In this document: piece by piece, positions 13,957 through 21,956 of the stretch
Position numbering within the stretch: position 1 is the stretch's first letter
Layout: each line of letters opens with the position of its first letter
Assembly (NCBI RefSeq): GCF_938030755.1
Contig: NZ_CALHIF010000034.1
Location: 1 to 29,294 of the forward strand
Origin: an uncultured Granulicatella sp.
Lineage (GTDB): Bacteria; Bacillota; Bacilli; Lactobacillales; Aerococcaceae
Length of the DNA stretch: 29,294 nt
Reading direction: 5' to 3'
Position numbers and translations under genes: made by a program
Notes under the pieces: model-generated
Seen by the model: only the letters and a program-made list of their open reading frames with translations
Told to the model about the DNA's origin: nothing
The model's database searches: none

Positions 13957-16650
13957 GTGTTAGAACACTTATCTTTTAAAGGCGAGTGGCGCCAGTATCA
14001 AAAACGCATTTTAGAAAAGAGCGATTCGATTATGGCGGATGGCCATATTCATTTGGTAGCGGCTCCAGGTTCTGGGAAAACGACGCTAGGAATTGAATTT
14101 ATTCGTCGTAATAGTAAGCCTGCGATCATTCTAGTGCCGACAGTGACGATTCGCCAGCAGTGGGTAGATCGTATTCGTGAGGCGTTTCTGGATACGAAGA
14201 GCCTAGCCGATGAAATGATTTCGCAAAATCTGAAACAGCCAAAGACAATCACCGTTGCGACGTATCAAGCTTTGCACAGTGCTATCAATCGTCTGGAAGG
14301 TGACGCGGAAGTTGAGGATACGGACGATGTAGTCGAAACCGAGCATTTTGATTTTAAAGGAGTCGATGTCGTTAAACTCTTTAAGGAAGCAAATCTTGGA
14401 ACATTGTGCCTTGATGAGTGTCATCACTTGCGAAATGAATGGTGGAAGAGTCTAGAAACCTTCCGTAAATCCTTTGCGGATATCAATGTGATTTCGCTGA
14501 CGGCAACACCTCCATATGAAGGAGAGCCTGCGCTATGGGAACGTTATGTGGCCATGTGTGGGGAAATCGATGAGGAAATTACCGTTCCAGAACTCGTCAA
14601 AGAGGGCAGTTTGTGTCCGCACCAGGACTATGTGTATTTCTCCTTCCCGACGAAGGAAGAAGAGCAACAACTCGATCAGTTCTCTACGCAGAAGAGAGCC
14701 TTTTTGAAAAATCTATCCGAGGATTCGATGTTTTGCGAGGCGGTGAGAACTAGCCGCGCGCTCGATGGCACCATTTCGGAAGATGAACTCTTAAACGAGC
14801 CGAAGTATCTCTCGGCAACACTGATTTTTCTACGTCATAAAGGAATTGAGTTCCCGAAACATTTTCAACAATTACTAGGGGCAAGTCTTCTTCCAATGTT
14901 TGACTTGGCGTGGTTTGAAATCCTCTTACAAGGAATGTTATTCGACGTGCCGCATTGGTATGATGTATCCGAAGAAGACCTGAAAGAGTTGAAGAGTGAA
15001 CTGAAATCTCTGGGCTTAATCGACCGCAAACAAGTACAGCTGCTTCGCAATAAAAAAATAGACCAGCTATTGAACCAATCTCTCGGGAAATTAAACGCGG
15101 TCCGAGAAATCTTTAAAGCGGAACACGAAACATTAGGCAACGATTTGAGACAACTGATTTTGACAGACTTCATTCGAAAGGACTTTGAGGTGCACTTAGG
15201 AAATCCAGATGTGCAGTATAGTCAACTGGGTGTATTACCTTACTTCGAAGTTCTTCGTAGAGAGCTTGTGGAGAAGCAATTAGACGTTCCTGTGGCTGTT
15301 TTAACGGGAAGTCTCGTCATTATCCCAGCAAGTGTGAAATCTCGTTTAGAAGCCCTTTTTGGAGCCGATAAGATTACCTTCCAACCGGTAGGACAACTAG
15401 ACGAGAAGGACTATGTGAAGGTTCGTTTAGTTGGGGCACAACATGATTTAGTCAGCGCCGTGACACAGCTCTTCCAAGAAGGGCAGATTCATGTCGTGAT
15501 TGGGACAAAATCTCTCCTCGGCGAAGGATGGGATGCACCGTGCGTGAACTCATTGATTCTCGCTAGCTTTGTCGGTAGCTTTATGCTGAGCAATCAGATG
15601 CGAGGTCGCGCGATTCGTATTTGGCCAGAAAATCCAGAGAAGACAAGTAGCGTTTGGCATCTGGTGTCGATTAATCTTGCGGAGAAAAAACTCTTCAAGA
15701 AGAAAGAAGACGAAGAGGATTTACCAATCGGAATCGATAGTCCAGATATGGAATTATTACAGCGCCGTATGAAGCAGTTCTTAGGGCTAAACTACAATGA
15801 AAATACGATTGAATCGGGTGTGGATCGATTAGACCTTGGGACTATCGAGTTTACGAAGAAGAATTTAACGAAACTCAACCAAGAAACTATCAGCCGCTCG
15901 CGTAACCGCGAAGAGTTGAGAGATCGCTGGAATGAATCCCTTCCGCTTCTAGAAGACATGGAAGTCTCTAATGAAGTGCAAGTGGACAAGGCGTTCTTGC
16001 CGACCGTTCTTCTAACAGATGCACGAAAAATTCTCACTTATGCGCAAGCCACCGTACTAACGGAATTTATCGTCTATTTAGTCCTCGGTTTTGTGAGAGG
16101 TCCTTCCCAACTCTTATATCCAGTGGGGATTTTATCACTCATCGTGTTAAATATCGTCTGGCTGAGATATTTCTTATATAAGAGTCCGTATAAACGACTC
16201 GAACTCTTTGCGGAAGCCATCCGAAAAGCCTTGCTTACATCAGGACATTTGCAGACACAAAACTGTAAGGCAAGAGTCGTTCGTGGGGATAAGAATTCGA
16301 TTCTAACCGCCACTTATCTAAAAGGGGGAAGCTTGCGTGAAAAGGAACTCTTCGCACAGGCATTATCGGAATTCTTTGCTCCAATTGAGAACCAGCGCTA
16401 TATTCTAAGAGCGACAACTTGGGTCAATGACCAAACAAAATATTTTGCCGTTCCAAGTATGTTTGATAAACGCAAAGAAGACGTCGTTGCCTTTGTAGCC
16501 AATATTGAAAAATACATTGGCAAGTACGAAATCATCTATACTCGTAACGTTGAAGGCCGTCATATTCTCTTAGATGCACGTCTGAACGCATTAGGAAATA
16601 AACAAGAGCGTACTTTCTCGAAGAAGAAAGTTACGTCTAAATTAAAATAA
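13957..16650 (+). CDS. SF2 DEAD/DEAH-type helicase with C-terminal membrane hairpin
   Basis: 897 residues. Superfamily 2 motifs are clear: Walker A AAPGSGKTT (Lys41), motif II DECH (153-156), motif III SLTATPP near 180, motif V GTKSLLGEGWDAP near 515 and motif VI QMRGRAIR near 546. A long helical insert separates the two RecA lobes (about 200-430). Unusually, two hydrophobic stretches, TEFIVYLVLGFVRG and LLYPVGILSLIVLNIVWL (about 695-738), predict a membrane hairpin, followed by about 150 residues of soluble tail. I chose GTG at 13957 over the in-frame ATG at 13933 because AAAGGAGAGG lies between them and the promoter would start past the ATG. Function is unknown; DNA or RNA remodelling at the membrane, or defence, are guesses. 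Confidence 0.85.
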   Translation: MLEHLSFKGEWRQYQKRILEKSDSIMADGHIHLVAAPGSGKTTLGIEFIRRNSKPAIILVPTVTIRQQWVDRIREAFLDTKSLADEMISQNLKQPKTITVATYQALHSAINRLEGDAEVEDTDDVVETEHFDFKGVDVVKLFKEANLGTLCLDECHHLRNEWWKSLETFRKSFADINVISLTATPPYEGEPALWERYVAMCGEIDEEITVPELVKEGSLCPHQDYVYFSFPTKEEEQQLDQFSTQKRAFLKNLSEDSMFCEAVRTSRALDGTISEDELLNEPKYLSATLIFLRHKGIEFPKHFQQLLGASLLPMFDLAWFEILLQGMLFDVPHWYDVSEEDLKELKSELKSLGLIDRKQVQLLRNKKIDQLLNQSLGKLNAVREIFKAEHETLGNDLRQLILTDFIRKDFEVHLGNPDVQYSQLGVLPYFEVLRRELVEKQLDVPVAVLTGSLVIIPASVKSRLEALFGADKITFQPVGQLDEKDYVKVRLVGAQHDLVSAVTQLFQEGQIHVVIGTKSLLGEGWDAPCVNSLILASFVGSFMLSNQMRGRAIRIWPENPEKTSSVWHLVSINLAEKKLFKKKEDEEDLPIGIDSPDMELLQRRMKQFLGLNYNENTIESGVDRLDLGTIEFTKKNLTKLNQETISRSRNREELRDRWNESLPLLEDMEVSNEVQVDKAFLPTVLLTDARKILTYAQATVLTEFIVYLVLGFVRGPSQLLYPVGILSLIVLNIVWLRYFLYKSPYKRLELFAEAIRKALLTSGHLQTQNCKARVVRGDKNSILTATYLKGGSLREKELFAQALSEFFAPIENQRYILRATTWVNDQTKYFAVPSMFDKRKEDVVAFVANIEKYIGKYEIIYTRNVEGRHILLDARLNALGNKQERTFSKKKVTSKLK

Positions 16651-16654
16651 CCCC

Positions 16655-16697
16655 ATAAAGAATCTAGCCAGGAAACCGACTAGATTCTTTATATTTT
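16655..16697 (+). terminator. Intrinsic terminator after the helicase gene
   Basis: ATAAAGAATCTAG / CTAGATTCTTTAT with a 12-base loop and ATTTTT tail. Confidence 0.9.
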
Positions 16698-16710
16698 TGC
16701 GGTAAAATCC

Positions 16711-16739
16711 TTGCATTCTCCTTCAAACTGTTGTAAGAT
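16711..16739 (+). promoter_or_regulatory. Promoter of the tRNA-Tyr/tRNA-Gln pair
   Basis: TTGCAT (16711-16716), 17-base spacer, TAAGAT (16734-16739), about 28 bases before the tRNA-Tyr. Confidence 0.7.
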
Positions 16740-16767
16740 ATCTGAGTACGAAATTTTAATATTTGCT

Positions 16768-16851
16768 GGAGGGGTAGCGAAGTGGCTAAACGCGGCGGAC
16801 TGTAAATCCGCTCCTTCGGGTTCGGCAGTTCGAATCTGCCCCCCTCCACCA
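16768..16851 (+). tRNA. tRNA-Tyr (GUA), CCA encoded
   Basis: Acceptor stem GGAGGGG / CCCCTCC, anticodon GTA at 16802-16804 within GGACTGTAAATCC, a long class II variable arm (GCTCCTTCGGGTTC) and T-loop GTTCGAATC. The 3' CCA is encoded. The GUA anticodon is a queuosine target, consistent with queG in the same window. Confidence 0.97.
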
Positions 16852-16852
16852 T

Positions 16853-16924
16853 TGGGGTATAGCCAAGCGGTAAGGCAACGGACTTTGACTCCGTCATTCG
16901 TTGGTTCGAATCCAGCTACCCCAG
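16853..16924 (+). tRNA. tRNA-Gln (UUG), CCA not encoded
   Basis: Acceptor TGGGGTA / TACCCCA, D-arm AGCCAAGCGGTAAGGC, anticodon TTG at 16885-16887 within GACTTTGACTCC, and T-loop GTTCGAATC. It follows tRNA-Tyr by one base, so both mature from one transcript. The bases after the discriminator are TCC, so CCA must be added enzymatically. Confidence 0.97.
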
Positions 16925-16930
16925 TCCTAC

Positions 16931-16955
16931 AGGCACCGATTCCGGTGCCTTTTTT
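16931..16955 (+). terminator. Terminator of the tRNA operon
   Basis: AGGCACCG / CGGTGCCT, tetraloop ATTC, T6 tail. Confidence 0.93.
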
Positions 16956-17024
16956 GTTGCCCATTTTTCTGCACACACCTTCTTCTTCCCATCCCACCGC
17001 CTGAAACCATTTGTAATTTTCTTG

Positions 17025-17280
17025 TTGACTGGATTTTGATTGAGCAGTTGAAAAAGATGTCTCGAAAGAGTTGAAAAGTTCCATAGTAGCAGTAATAGGG
17101 GATAGCGTTCAAAGTGAATTACGACCTCTTGAAAATTGATTTTCTAGAGGTCGTTTGAATCTTGAAAGAGCTTGAGACTTCGGCTCAAGCCGGTGCCCTA
17201 TTACAGCTACTATTAGAAACTTTTCAATCGAAGAGACATCTTTTTCTTTTCTAGCACACCAATCATCCAAAATCAGTCAA
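17025..17280 (+). repeat. Large imperfect-hairpin element B
   Basis: Fills the gap between the tRNA terminator and the PTS regulator promoter. Outermost arms TTGACTGGATTTTGATTG (17025-17042) and 17260-17280 pair imperfectly. Then AAAAAGATGTCTCG, TTGAAAAGTT and TAGTAGCAGTAATAGGG (17051-17100) pair with 17197-17245 almost fully. The core contains ACGACCTCT-GAAAATTGATTTTC-AGAGGTCGT (17121-17154). It also has TTGAATCTTGAAAG and GAGACTTCGGCTCAAGCCGG, which line up with the element A core (TTGAGTCTTTAAAG, GAGACTTTGGCTCGAACCGG), although the flanking stems are unrelated in sequence. No gene lies inside. Confidence 0.75.
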
Positions 17281-17322
17281 AAAGTAAGAAAATTTACGAA
17301 TAATTTCACGAATGCGCTAAAA

Positions 17323-17356
17323 TTTCCTAACAATAGGAAAAGATTTTAGGTATAAT
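17323..17356 (+). promoter_or_regulatory. Promoter with palindromic operator, PTS operon
   Basis: Perfect -10 TATAAT at 17351-17356. The palindrome TTTCCTA-ACAA-TAGGAAA (17323-17340) covers the -35 position and could be an operator, possibly for the product of the gene that follows. Confidence 0.6.
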
Positions 17357-17403
17357 AGATGCGAAGAATTTGGTATAGTCAAGTTGAGATGGAGGGGATT
17401 TTT

Positions 17404-19296
17404 ATGAAACAGCGTCACCAACAGTTATTGCAACTACTATCTCGTCAAGAATGGATGAAAGGAAGAGAGCTTGCGACCTGTTTGGGTGTGAGTACTCGAA
17501 CAGTTCGACTAGATATTGAACATATTAATCAAGAAGTGCCTCATATCATCCAAGCAAATCGTCAAAAAGGGTATCATCTTGTAGCCTTTCAACAAAACAG
17601 ATATATTACACCATTGAATCTGACAAAGACTCCTCAGGATAATGAAGAACGCAGTGTTCATTTGTTAAAACAACTATTGTTTAAAGAGGATGGAGTGTTC
17701 ATTGATCATTTTTGTGAACAGTGTTTTGTAAGCGCTAAAACTTTTGAGTTAGTTCGAATTCGTGTTCAACAAAAATTGCAAGAATATGAAGGTTTGTCAT
17801 TGCAGTTGAATAATGGGTTTTTACAATTAGAAGGATCTGAAACGAGCAAAAGAAAACTGTATAGAGATCTATTAAAAAAAGAAGTGGGAGAGGACTTTTT
17901 AAATATCAATGAGTTCATGCAAGTGTATCCAGAATTGGATATGGAACATATTCAGTCAATCATTTGGGATGAGCTGAAGCAAAAACGTTATTCCATTCGT
18001 AAGTCACTGATGCCGTTTTTACTTCTTCATATCGGGATTGTTTTACAACGGATTAAAGTGGGACATACAGTTCAAGAATTCACGCAGGATGAATTAGATT
18101 TGGAAGTAGAGTATCAGATTGTGCGCTCTATTTTCTCCAAAATTCTAGAGGAAACGATTATTCCAGAAGCTGAAGTGGTCTCTTTTGCCAAACTTTTAAA
18201 AGCCTATCATAACTCTGACGCCGTTGAATCAAAAATTTCTTTTCGTGGAGAAATTGTCGATTTAGAAGAAGTAGTTAGACAAATAGGGAAACAGCTTTAC
18301 AGAATAATGGGGGTTTCTTTTATAGAACAAGAGGATTTCACCATGCGGTTCCAACTGCATTTGCAAGGATTTTTAGAACGAGTACAGCTGGATTTGAGTT
18401 TACCTAATGTCTATGTCCAGACCTTTAAACGACAATACCCTCTCGTATTTGATACGGCCGTATCGATTAGTCAATATTTGATGTCAGTCTTTCAATGTGA
18501 GATGACAGAGGAGGAAATAGGATTTATCGCTCTACATATTGGCGCAGCGTATATGCAGCGAGTTAAACCGCAAAAATTACGTGTAATTCTCATTGCGAAT
18601 ACACAGTATCCACTCATTGCAGGGAGTGTTAATCGCATGAAAGAGCAGTTTTCTCATCGTTTAGATTTTGTCGTGGAGCAAAGTACATTTACTACCGATT
18701 TATCGGAATTCTACGATGCAGATTTGCTCATTACATTTGACCAAATAGAGTATACCCTCGAAATTCCAATGATTCGCTTAGGACTTTTCTTTAATACACA
18801 AGATGAAATTCAGCTGATAAAGGTGATGAATACTTTAGAGACAGAACAGATGAGTCATAAGATACGCTCCCAAATCGGAAATTTCATGAGTGAAAAGTTC
18901 TTTTATGCGAACATCCAGCCCAATACTCGGGATGAATTACTACGTGAGATGGGACAACATTTAATCCAAGAGAATATTGTTACGGAGGAGTTTTTAAACT
19001 CAGTTCTAGAAAGAGAAAAGTTATCTTCGACGGATTTTGATTATGCATTAGCGATTCCTCATCCATTACGTCCAGAAAGTAAACAATCGATGATTTCGAT
19101 TGCCGTTCTGAAAGAGCCGATTCGCTGGAATCATTTTCCTGTTAAATTGGTTATTTTACTGGCACTAAAAGAAGAGGATATGGAGTTTATGCAGTTATTC
19201 TTAGGATGGTTAGGGAAGCAGTTAGATTCTCCAGAAAAGATGATGGCATTATTAGAATCTAAAAATGTGGAATCATTTATAGAAGCGATTCGATAG
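17404..19296 (+). CDS. PTS-regulated transcriptional activator/antiterminator with two PRDs, EIIB- and EIIA-like domains
   Basis: 630-residue regulator of the BglG/MtlR/LicR class. Order: N-terminal HTH (about 1-60, with WMKGRELATCLGVSTRTVRLDI), a second helical region, PRD1 (His209 in LLLHIGI), PRD2 (His378 in FIALHIGA), an EIIB-like domain beginning LRVILIANTQYP, and a C-terminal EIIA domain of the mannitol/fructose type with His553 in AIPHPLRP. Phosphorylation of the PRD histidines by the PTS would tell it about substrate and general sugar supply. The DNA-binding head makes it an activator rather than an RNA antiterminator (inference). Start ATG chosen for the ATGGAGGGGA site; the frame is open 45 bases earlier. 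First gene of the operon, 18 bases before IIA. Confidence 0.9.
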   Translation: MKQRHQQLLQLLSRQEWMKGRELATCLGVSTRTVRLDIEHINQEVPHIIQANRQKGYHLVAFQQNRYITPLNLTKTPQDNEERSVHLLKQLLFKEDGVFIDHFCEQCFVSAKTFELVRIRVQQKLQEYEGLSLQLNNGFLQLEGSETSKRKLYRDLLKKEVGEDFLNINEFMQVYPELDMEHIQSIIWDELKQKRYSIRKSLMPFLLLHIGIVLQRIKVGHTVQEFTQDELDLEVEYQIVRSIFSKILEETIIPEAEVVSFAKLLKAYHNSDAVESKISFRGEIVDLEEVVRQIGKQLYRIMGVSFIEQEDFTMRFQLHLQGFLERVQLDLSLPNVYVQTFKRQYPLVFDTAVSISQYLMSVFQCEMTEEEIGFIALHIGAAYMQRVKPQKLRVILIANTQYPLIAGSVNRMKEQFSHRLDFVVEQSTFTTDLSEFYDADLLITFDQIEYTLEIPMIRLGLFFNTQDEIQLIKVMNTLETEQMSHKIRSQIGNFMSEKFFYANIQPNTRDELLREMGQHLIQENIVTEEFLNSVLEREKLSSTDFDYALAIPHPLRPESKQSMISIAVLKEPIRWNHFPVKLVILLALKEEDMEFMQLFLGWLGKQLDSPEKMMALLESKNVESFIEAIR

Positions 19297-19314
19297 AAAG
19301 AAGGAGGAATGAGC

Positions 19315-19632
19315 ATGGAAGGTATCGAATTAGTCTGTTTCAAGATGATTAGTGCCTTGGGGGCTGCAAAATCGAGTTTTATGGAAGCTATCCAAGAGGC
19401 TAAAGTAGGAAACTTTGACAAAGCTAAAAATTGTATTGAAGAAGGTTCCAATTTTCAAGTGGAAGGTCATGAAGCGCATTTTGGCCTTTTACAACAGGAA
19501 ACTTCTGGAGAGCCAGTGACATTATCATTGCTATTGGTCCATGCAGAGGATCAATTAATGAGTGCAGAATTTCTAAAGATTACCGCGGAAGAAATTATTG
19601 CGCTATATGAACGTTTAGAAGCTATCAAATAA
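19315..19632 (+). CDS. PTS lactose/cellobiose-family IIA component
   Basis: 105 residues, all helical, typical of the PTS_IIA lac family: ISALGAAKSSFMEAIQEAKVGNFDKA at the N-terminus, and an active-site region EGHEAHFGLLQQE. By alignment with the family's AHxxQTxLIQxE pattern the phosphorylated residue is His52; His55 sits where Gln is common. It receives phosphate from HPr and passes it to IIB. I chose the second ATG (19315) because AAGGAGG ends only one or two bases before the first ATG at 19309. Confidence 0.92.
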   Translation: MEGIELVCFKMISALGAAKSSFMEAIQEAKVGNFDKAKNCIEEGSNFQVEGHEAHFGLLQQETSGEPVTLSLLLVHAEDQLMSAEFLKITAEEIIALYERLEAIK

Positions 19633-19656
19633 TAGAAAAGAAAGGAGGAAATAGAG

Positions 19657-19977
19657 ATGAAAAGGATTTATTTATTTTGTAATGCGGGAATGTCCACAAG
19701 TCTAGTGGCAAGTAAAATGCAAGAAGTTGCGGATAAGCATAATTTGCCCCTAGAAATAAAAGCGTTTCCAGATCCGAAACTAGATGCTATTTGTGAGCAA
19801 TATCATCCAGATGTCATTTTATTAGGGCCGCAAGTAAAATTTAAATTTAATGCGGTACGTGAGAAATATGAACCAAAAGGCGTTCCAGTAGATGTCATTA
19901 ATTTGGAAGATTACGGGAATGTCGATGGAGAACGTATTTTAAAAAGAGCTATACAATTATTGAAATCAAAAAAATAG
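19657..19977 (+). CDS. PTS lactose/cellobiose-family IIB component
   Basis: 106 residues with the IIB phosphocysteine loop at the N-terminus: YLFCNAGMSTS, active Cys8. The rest follows the CelB-type IIB fold (VILLGPQVKFKF, then the C-terminal helix). It transfers phosphate from IIA to the sugar bound by IIC. Strong ribosome site AAAGGAGGAAAT. Tightly spaced between IIA and IIC. Confidence 0.95.
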   Translation: MKRIYLFCNAGMSTSLVASKMQEVADKHNLPLEIKAFPDPKLDAICEQYHPDVILLGPQVKFKFNAVREKYEPKGVPVDVINLEDYGNVDGERILKRAIQLLKSKK

Positions 19978-19989
19978 GAGGTCAGTGAC

Positions 19990-21345
19990 ATGTTTTCTAA
20001 GTTAGAAAAAGTAATGGGTAGAGTTGCTGAAAAACTTAGTACGAACAAAGTGCTCGTAGCCATTCGTGACGGTTTCTTAGTAGCGACTCCATTAATTATT
20101 GTGGCATCTATTTTCTTAGTGATTGCAAACTTCCCTGTGCCAGGATACAGCGAATTTATAGCCCAATTTTTTGGCCAGGGCTGGGAAAAATCAATGGATG
20201 CGGTGATTGATTCAACATTTAGTATTCTTGCTGTACTAGGTGCTATTGGTATTGGGTATGCTTATGCCAAGCAATTAGATAGTGATCCGATAGCAGGGGG
20301 AGCATTATCCCTTGTCTGCTTCTTAATTATGACACCTAAAGTTCATCCTGATTTTGTGAATGCAACTACTAATAAAGTATTTAATGGATTTTCTCTTGGA
20401 AATCTAGGATCTGCGGGTATGTTCTTAGCAATGATTACAGCGATTGTTTCTGTTCGCATTTTCGTCTTTGTTCAAAAACGCGGTTGGGTCATTAAATTAC
20501 CGGATGGGGTACCACCTGCAGTTTATCAATCATTTGCAGCGTTGATCCCAAGTATGTTTGCAATGTTCTTCTTCTTTGCAGTGTACTTATTATTCTCATT
20601 AACAGAGTATCAATATGCACATACATTTATTTACAAGATTTTACAAGCACCATTATTAGGTTTTGGTAGAAACATTTTCTTTGAACCAATCTATCAGTTC
20701 CTATCTACACTGTTCTGGTTCTTTGGTATTAATGGACCTGCAGTAACGAATACGGTATTTAATCCAATTCACTTAGCTTTAACAACGGAAAACTTAGAAG
20801 CGTTCAAAGCAGGACTCCCATTACCGAATATCTTTACAGGTCCATTTGGGGACTTCTTTGGTAACTTTGGTGGTGGAGGTAGTACTTTATCACTAGTATT
20901 CCTTATGGTCTTCCTTGCTAAATCTGAACGAATGAAAAAACTAGGTCGATTAGCCCTTATTCCTGGTATCTTTGGAATTAATGAAATGGTTACATTTGGT
21001 TTGCCTGTTGTATTAAACCCAATTATTGCAATTCCATTTATATTAACACCTTTAGTAAATATTGGATTATCAACGCTTGCGACCTTATGGGGAATCATTC
21101 CTTATACAACGGGGGCATCTCTGCCTTGGACAACGCCATTCTTCTTCTCAGGTTGGTTATCAACCGGTAGCATTGTAGCGGGATTCTTCCAAATTGGATT
21201 AATTATTATCGGCTGTCTAATCTACTATCCATTCTTTAAAGCATTAGATAAACAATACTTACATGAAGAAGAAAATGCAGGTATGTTAAAAGGCGATGAG
21301 CTAGATGATGTTGACTTAAACGACTTATCTTTTGATGATTTGTAA
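19990..21345 (+). CDS. PTS lactose/cellobiose-family IIC permease
   Basis: 451 residues with about 10 membrane segments, the sugar-translocating unit. Family hallmarks: MGRVAEKLSTNKVLVAIRDGFLVATPLIIVAS at the N-terminus, GGGGSTLSLVFLMVFLAKS, and PGIFGINEMVTFGLPVVLNP, the conserved region around the sugar-binding Glu. Members import beta-glucosides, chitobiose, lactose and similar glycosides. Here the downstream glycosylasparaginase suggests an amino-acid-linked GlcNAc or related glycoside, which is inference. The acidic C-terminal tail (DELDDVDLNDLSFDD) is longer than I would expect. Confidence 0.95.
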   Translation: MFSKLEKVMGRVAEKLSTNKVLVAIRDGFLVATPLIIVASIFLVIANFPVPGYSEFIAQFFGQGWEKSMDAVIDSTFSILAVLGAIGIGYAYAKQLDSDPIAGGALSLVCFLIMTPKVHPDFVNATTNKVFNGFSLGNLGSAGMFLAMITAIVSVRIFVFVQKRGWVIKLPDGVPPAVYQSFAALIPSMFAMFFFFAVYLLFSLTEYQYAHTFIYKILQAPLLGFGRNIFFEPIYQFLSTLFWFFGINGPAVTNTVFNPIHLALTTENLEAFKAGLPLPNIFTGPFGDFFGNFGGGGSTLSLVFLMVFLAKSERMKKLGRLALIPGIFGINEMVTFGLPVVLNPIIAIPFILTPLVNIGLSTLATLWGIIPYTTGASLPWTTPFFFSGWLSTGSIVAGFFQIGLIIIGCLIYYPFFKALDKQYLHEEENAGMLKGDELDDVDLNDLSFDDL

Positions 21346-21379
21346 TCTTTAAGAAGAGAAGTCATTAATTGCATAATGG

Positions 21380-21418
21380 AGAGGGTGGTATGCGGGAGAC
21401 GGCATGGCCACTCTTTTT
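21380..21418 (+). terminator. Internal terminator/attenuator-like hairpin within the PTS operon
   Basis: AGAGGGTGG pairs with CCACTCTT (two G-T pairs), inner pairs ATGC/GCAT, followed by TTTTT. Placed 35 bases after the IIC stop and 20 before the next gene. It would lower, or make conditional, transcription of the downstream enzymes relative to the PTS genes. Confidence 0.6.
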
Positions 21419-21437
21419 CATAGAGAGGAGTGAGGGT

Positions 21438-21941
21438 ATGCGAGTGTTATTACTTTTTGATCAAATTCAAGCAGGATATGGTGGAAAGGAACGCGCAGAT
21501 ACGGAACTAGGATTAGAAAAGGGAGGAATCGGCTCCTTTTTAATGTTCAAAGATGAATTTACAAAAGCGGGATTAAGTGCGCTAGCGACGATTTATTGTG
21601 GACCGGATTATTTTCAAGCGCATAAAGAAGAGGTCATTCATAAGATTCATAATCTTATTTTGAAAACGAAAGCAGAGGTACTATTTGCAGGTCCGTGCTT
21701 TAATTATGATATGTATGCTCAAATGGCTGCGGAAATAGCTTTAGCCGTACAAGAACAAACGGATTGCAAACCTTATGTGATTTGTTCAAAAGAAAATGAA
21801 GAAACGATTGCGAACTTTAAAGATAAAATCATCATGTTAGAGATGCCAAAAAAAGGAGCAGTAGGGTTGCGCGAAGCCTTAAGTGGAGCCATTGCAATTA
21901 TTAGTGGCGAAAAAGAAGCGCAGTTGCAACAATTTCAATAA
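21438..21941 (+). CDS. Short GrdB-like protein (glycine/sarcosine reductase B family)
   Basis: 167 residues. It resembles the N-terminal part of GrdB-type reductase subunits. LLLFDQIQAGYGGKERAD corresponds to the family's opening strand and Gly-Gly-Glu/Lys loop, TIYCGPDYF to their ICGDNYF, and LFAGPCFNYDMYAQM to their AGPAFNAGRYG. Full GrdB proteins are about 430 residues and carry a C-terminal selenocysteine or cysteine. This protein lacks that half and has no in-frame TGA, so the known reductase chemistry is unlikely. Start chosen for AGAGGAG 7 bases before the ATG; an in-frame upstream ATG overlaps the attenuator hairpin. Fifth gene of the operon, 15 bases before the glycosylasparaginase. 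Function unknown. Confidence 0.7.
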   Translation: MRVLLLFDQIQAGYGGKERADTELGLEKGGIGSFLMFKDEFTKAGLSALATIYCGPDYFQAHKEEVIHKIHNLILKTKAEVLFAGPCFNYDMYAQMAAEIALAVQEQTDCKPYVICSKENEETIANFKDKIIMLEMPKKGAVGLREALSGAIAIISGEKEAQLQQFQ

Positions 21942-21956
21942 AAGAGGTGAAGAGTC

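Noticed and set aside
16689..17084. Open frames of up to 131 codons over the tRNA region, both strands
   Set aside because: They run through tRNA-Tyr, tRNA-Gln and their terminator; the frames are by-products of the tRNA sequences.
21380..21418. T-box riboswitch suggested by GAGGGTGGTA
   Set aside because: There is no stem I, specifier loop or room for one between IIC and the next gene; only a terminator-like hairpin is supported.
21369..21437. Longer N-terminus of the GrdB-like protein
   Set aside because: The upstream ATG lies before the attenuator stem and has no ribosome site; the extra residues do not fit the family, while AGAGGAG fits the ATG at 21438.
21438..21941. Selenoprotein with readthrough of TGA
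   Set aside because: The frame ends in TAA, with no in-frame TGA and no selenocysteine half downstream.
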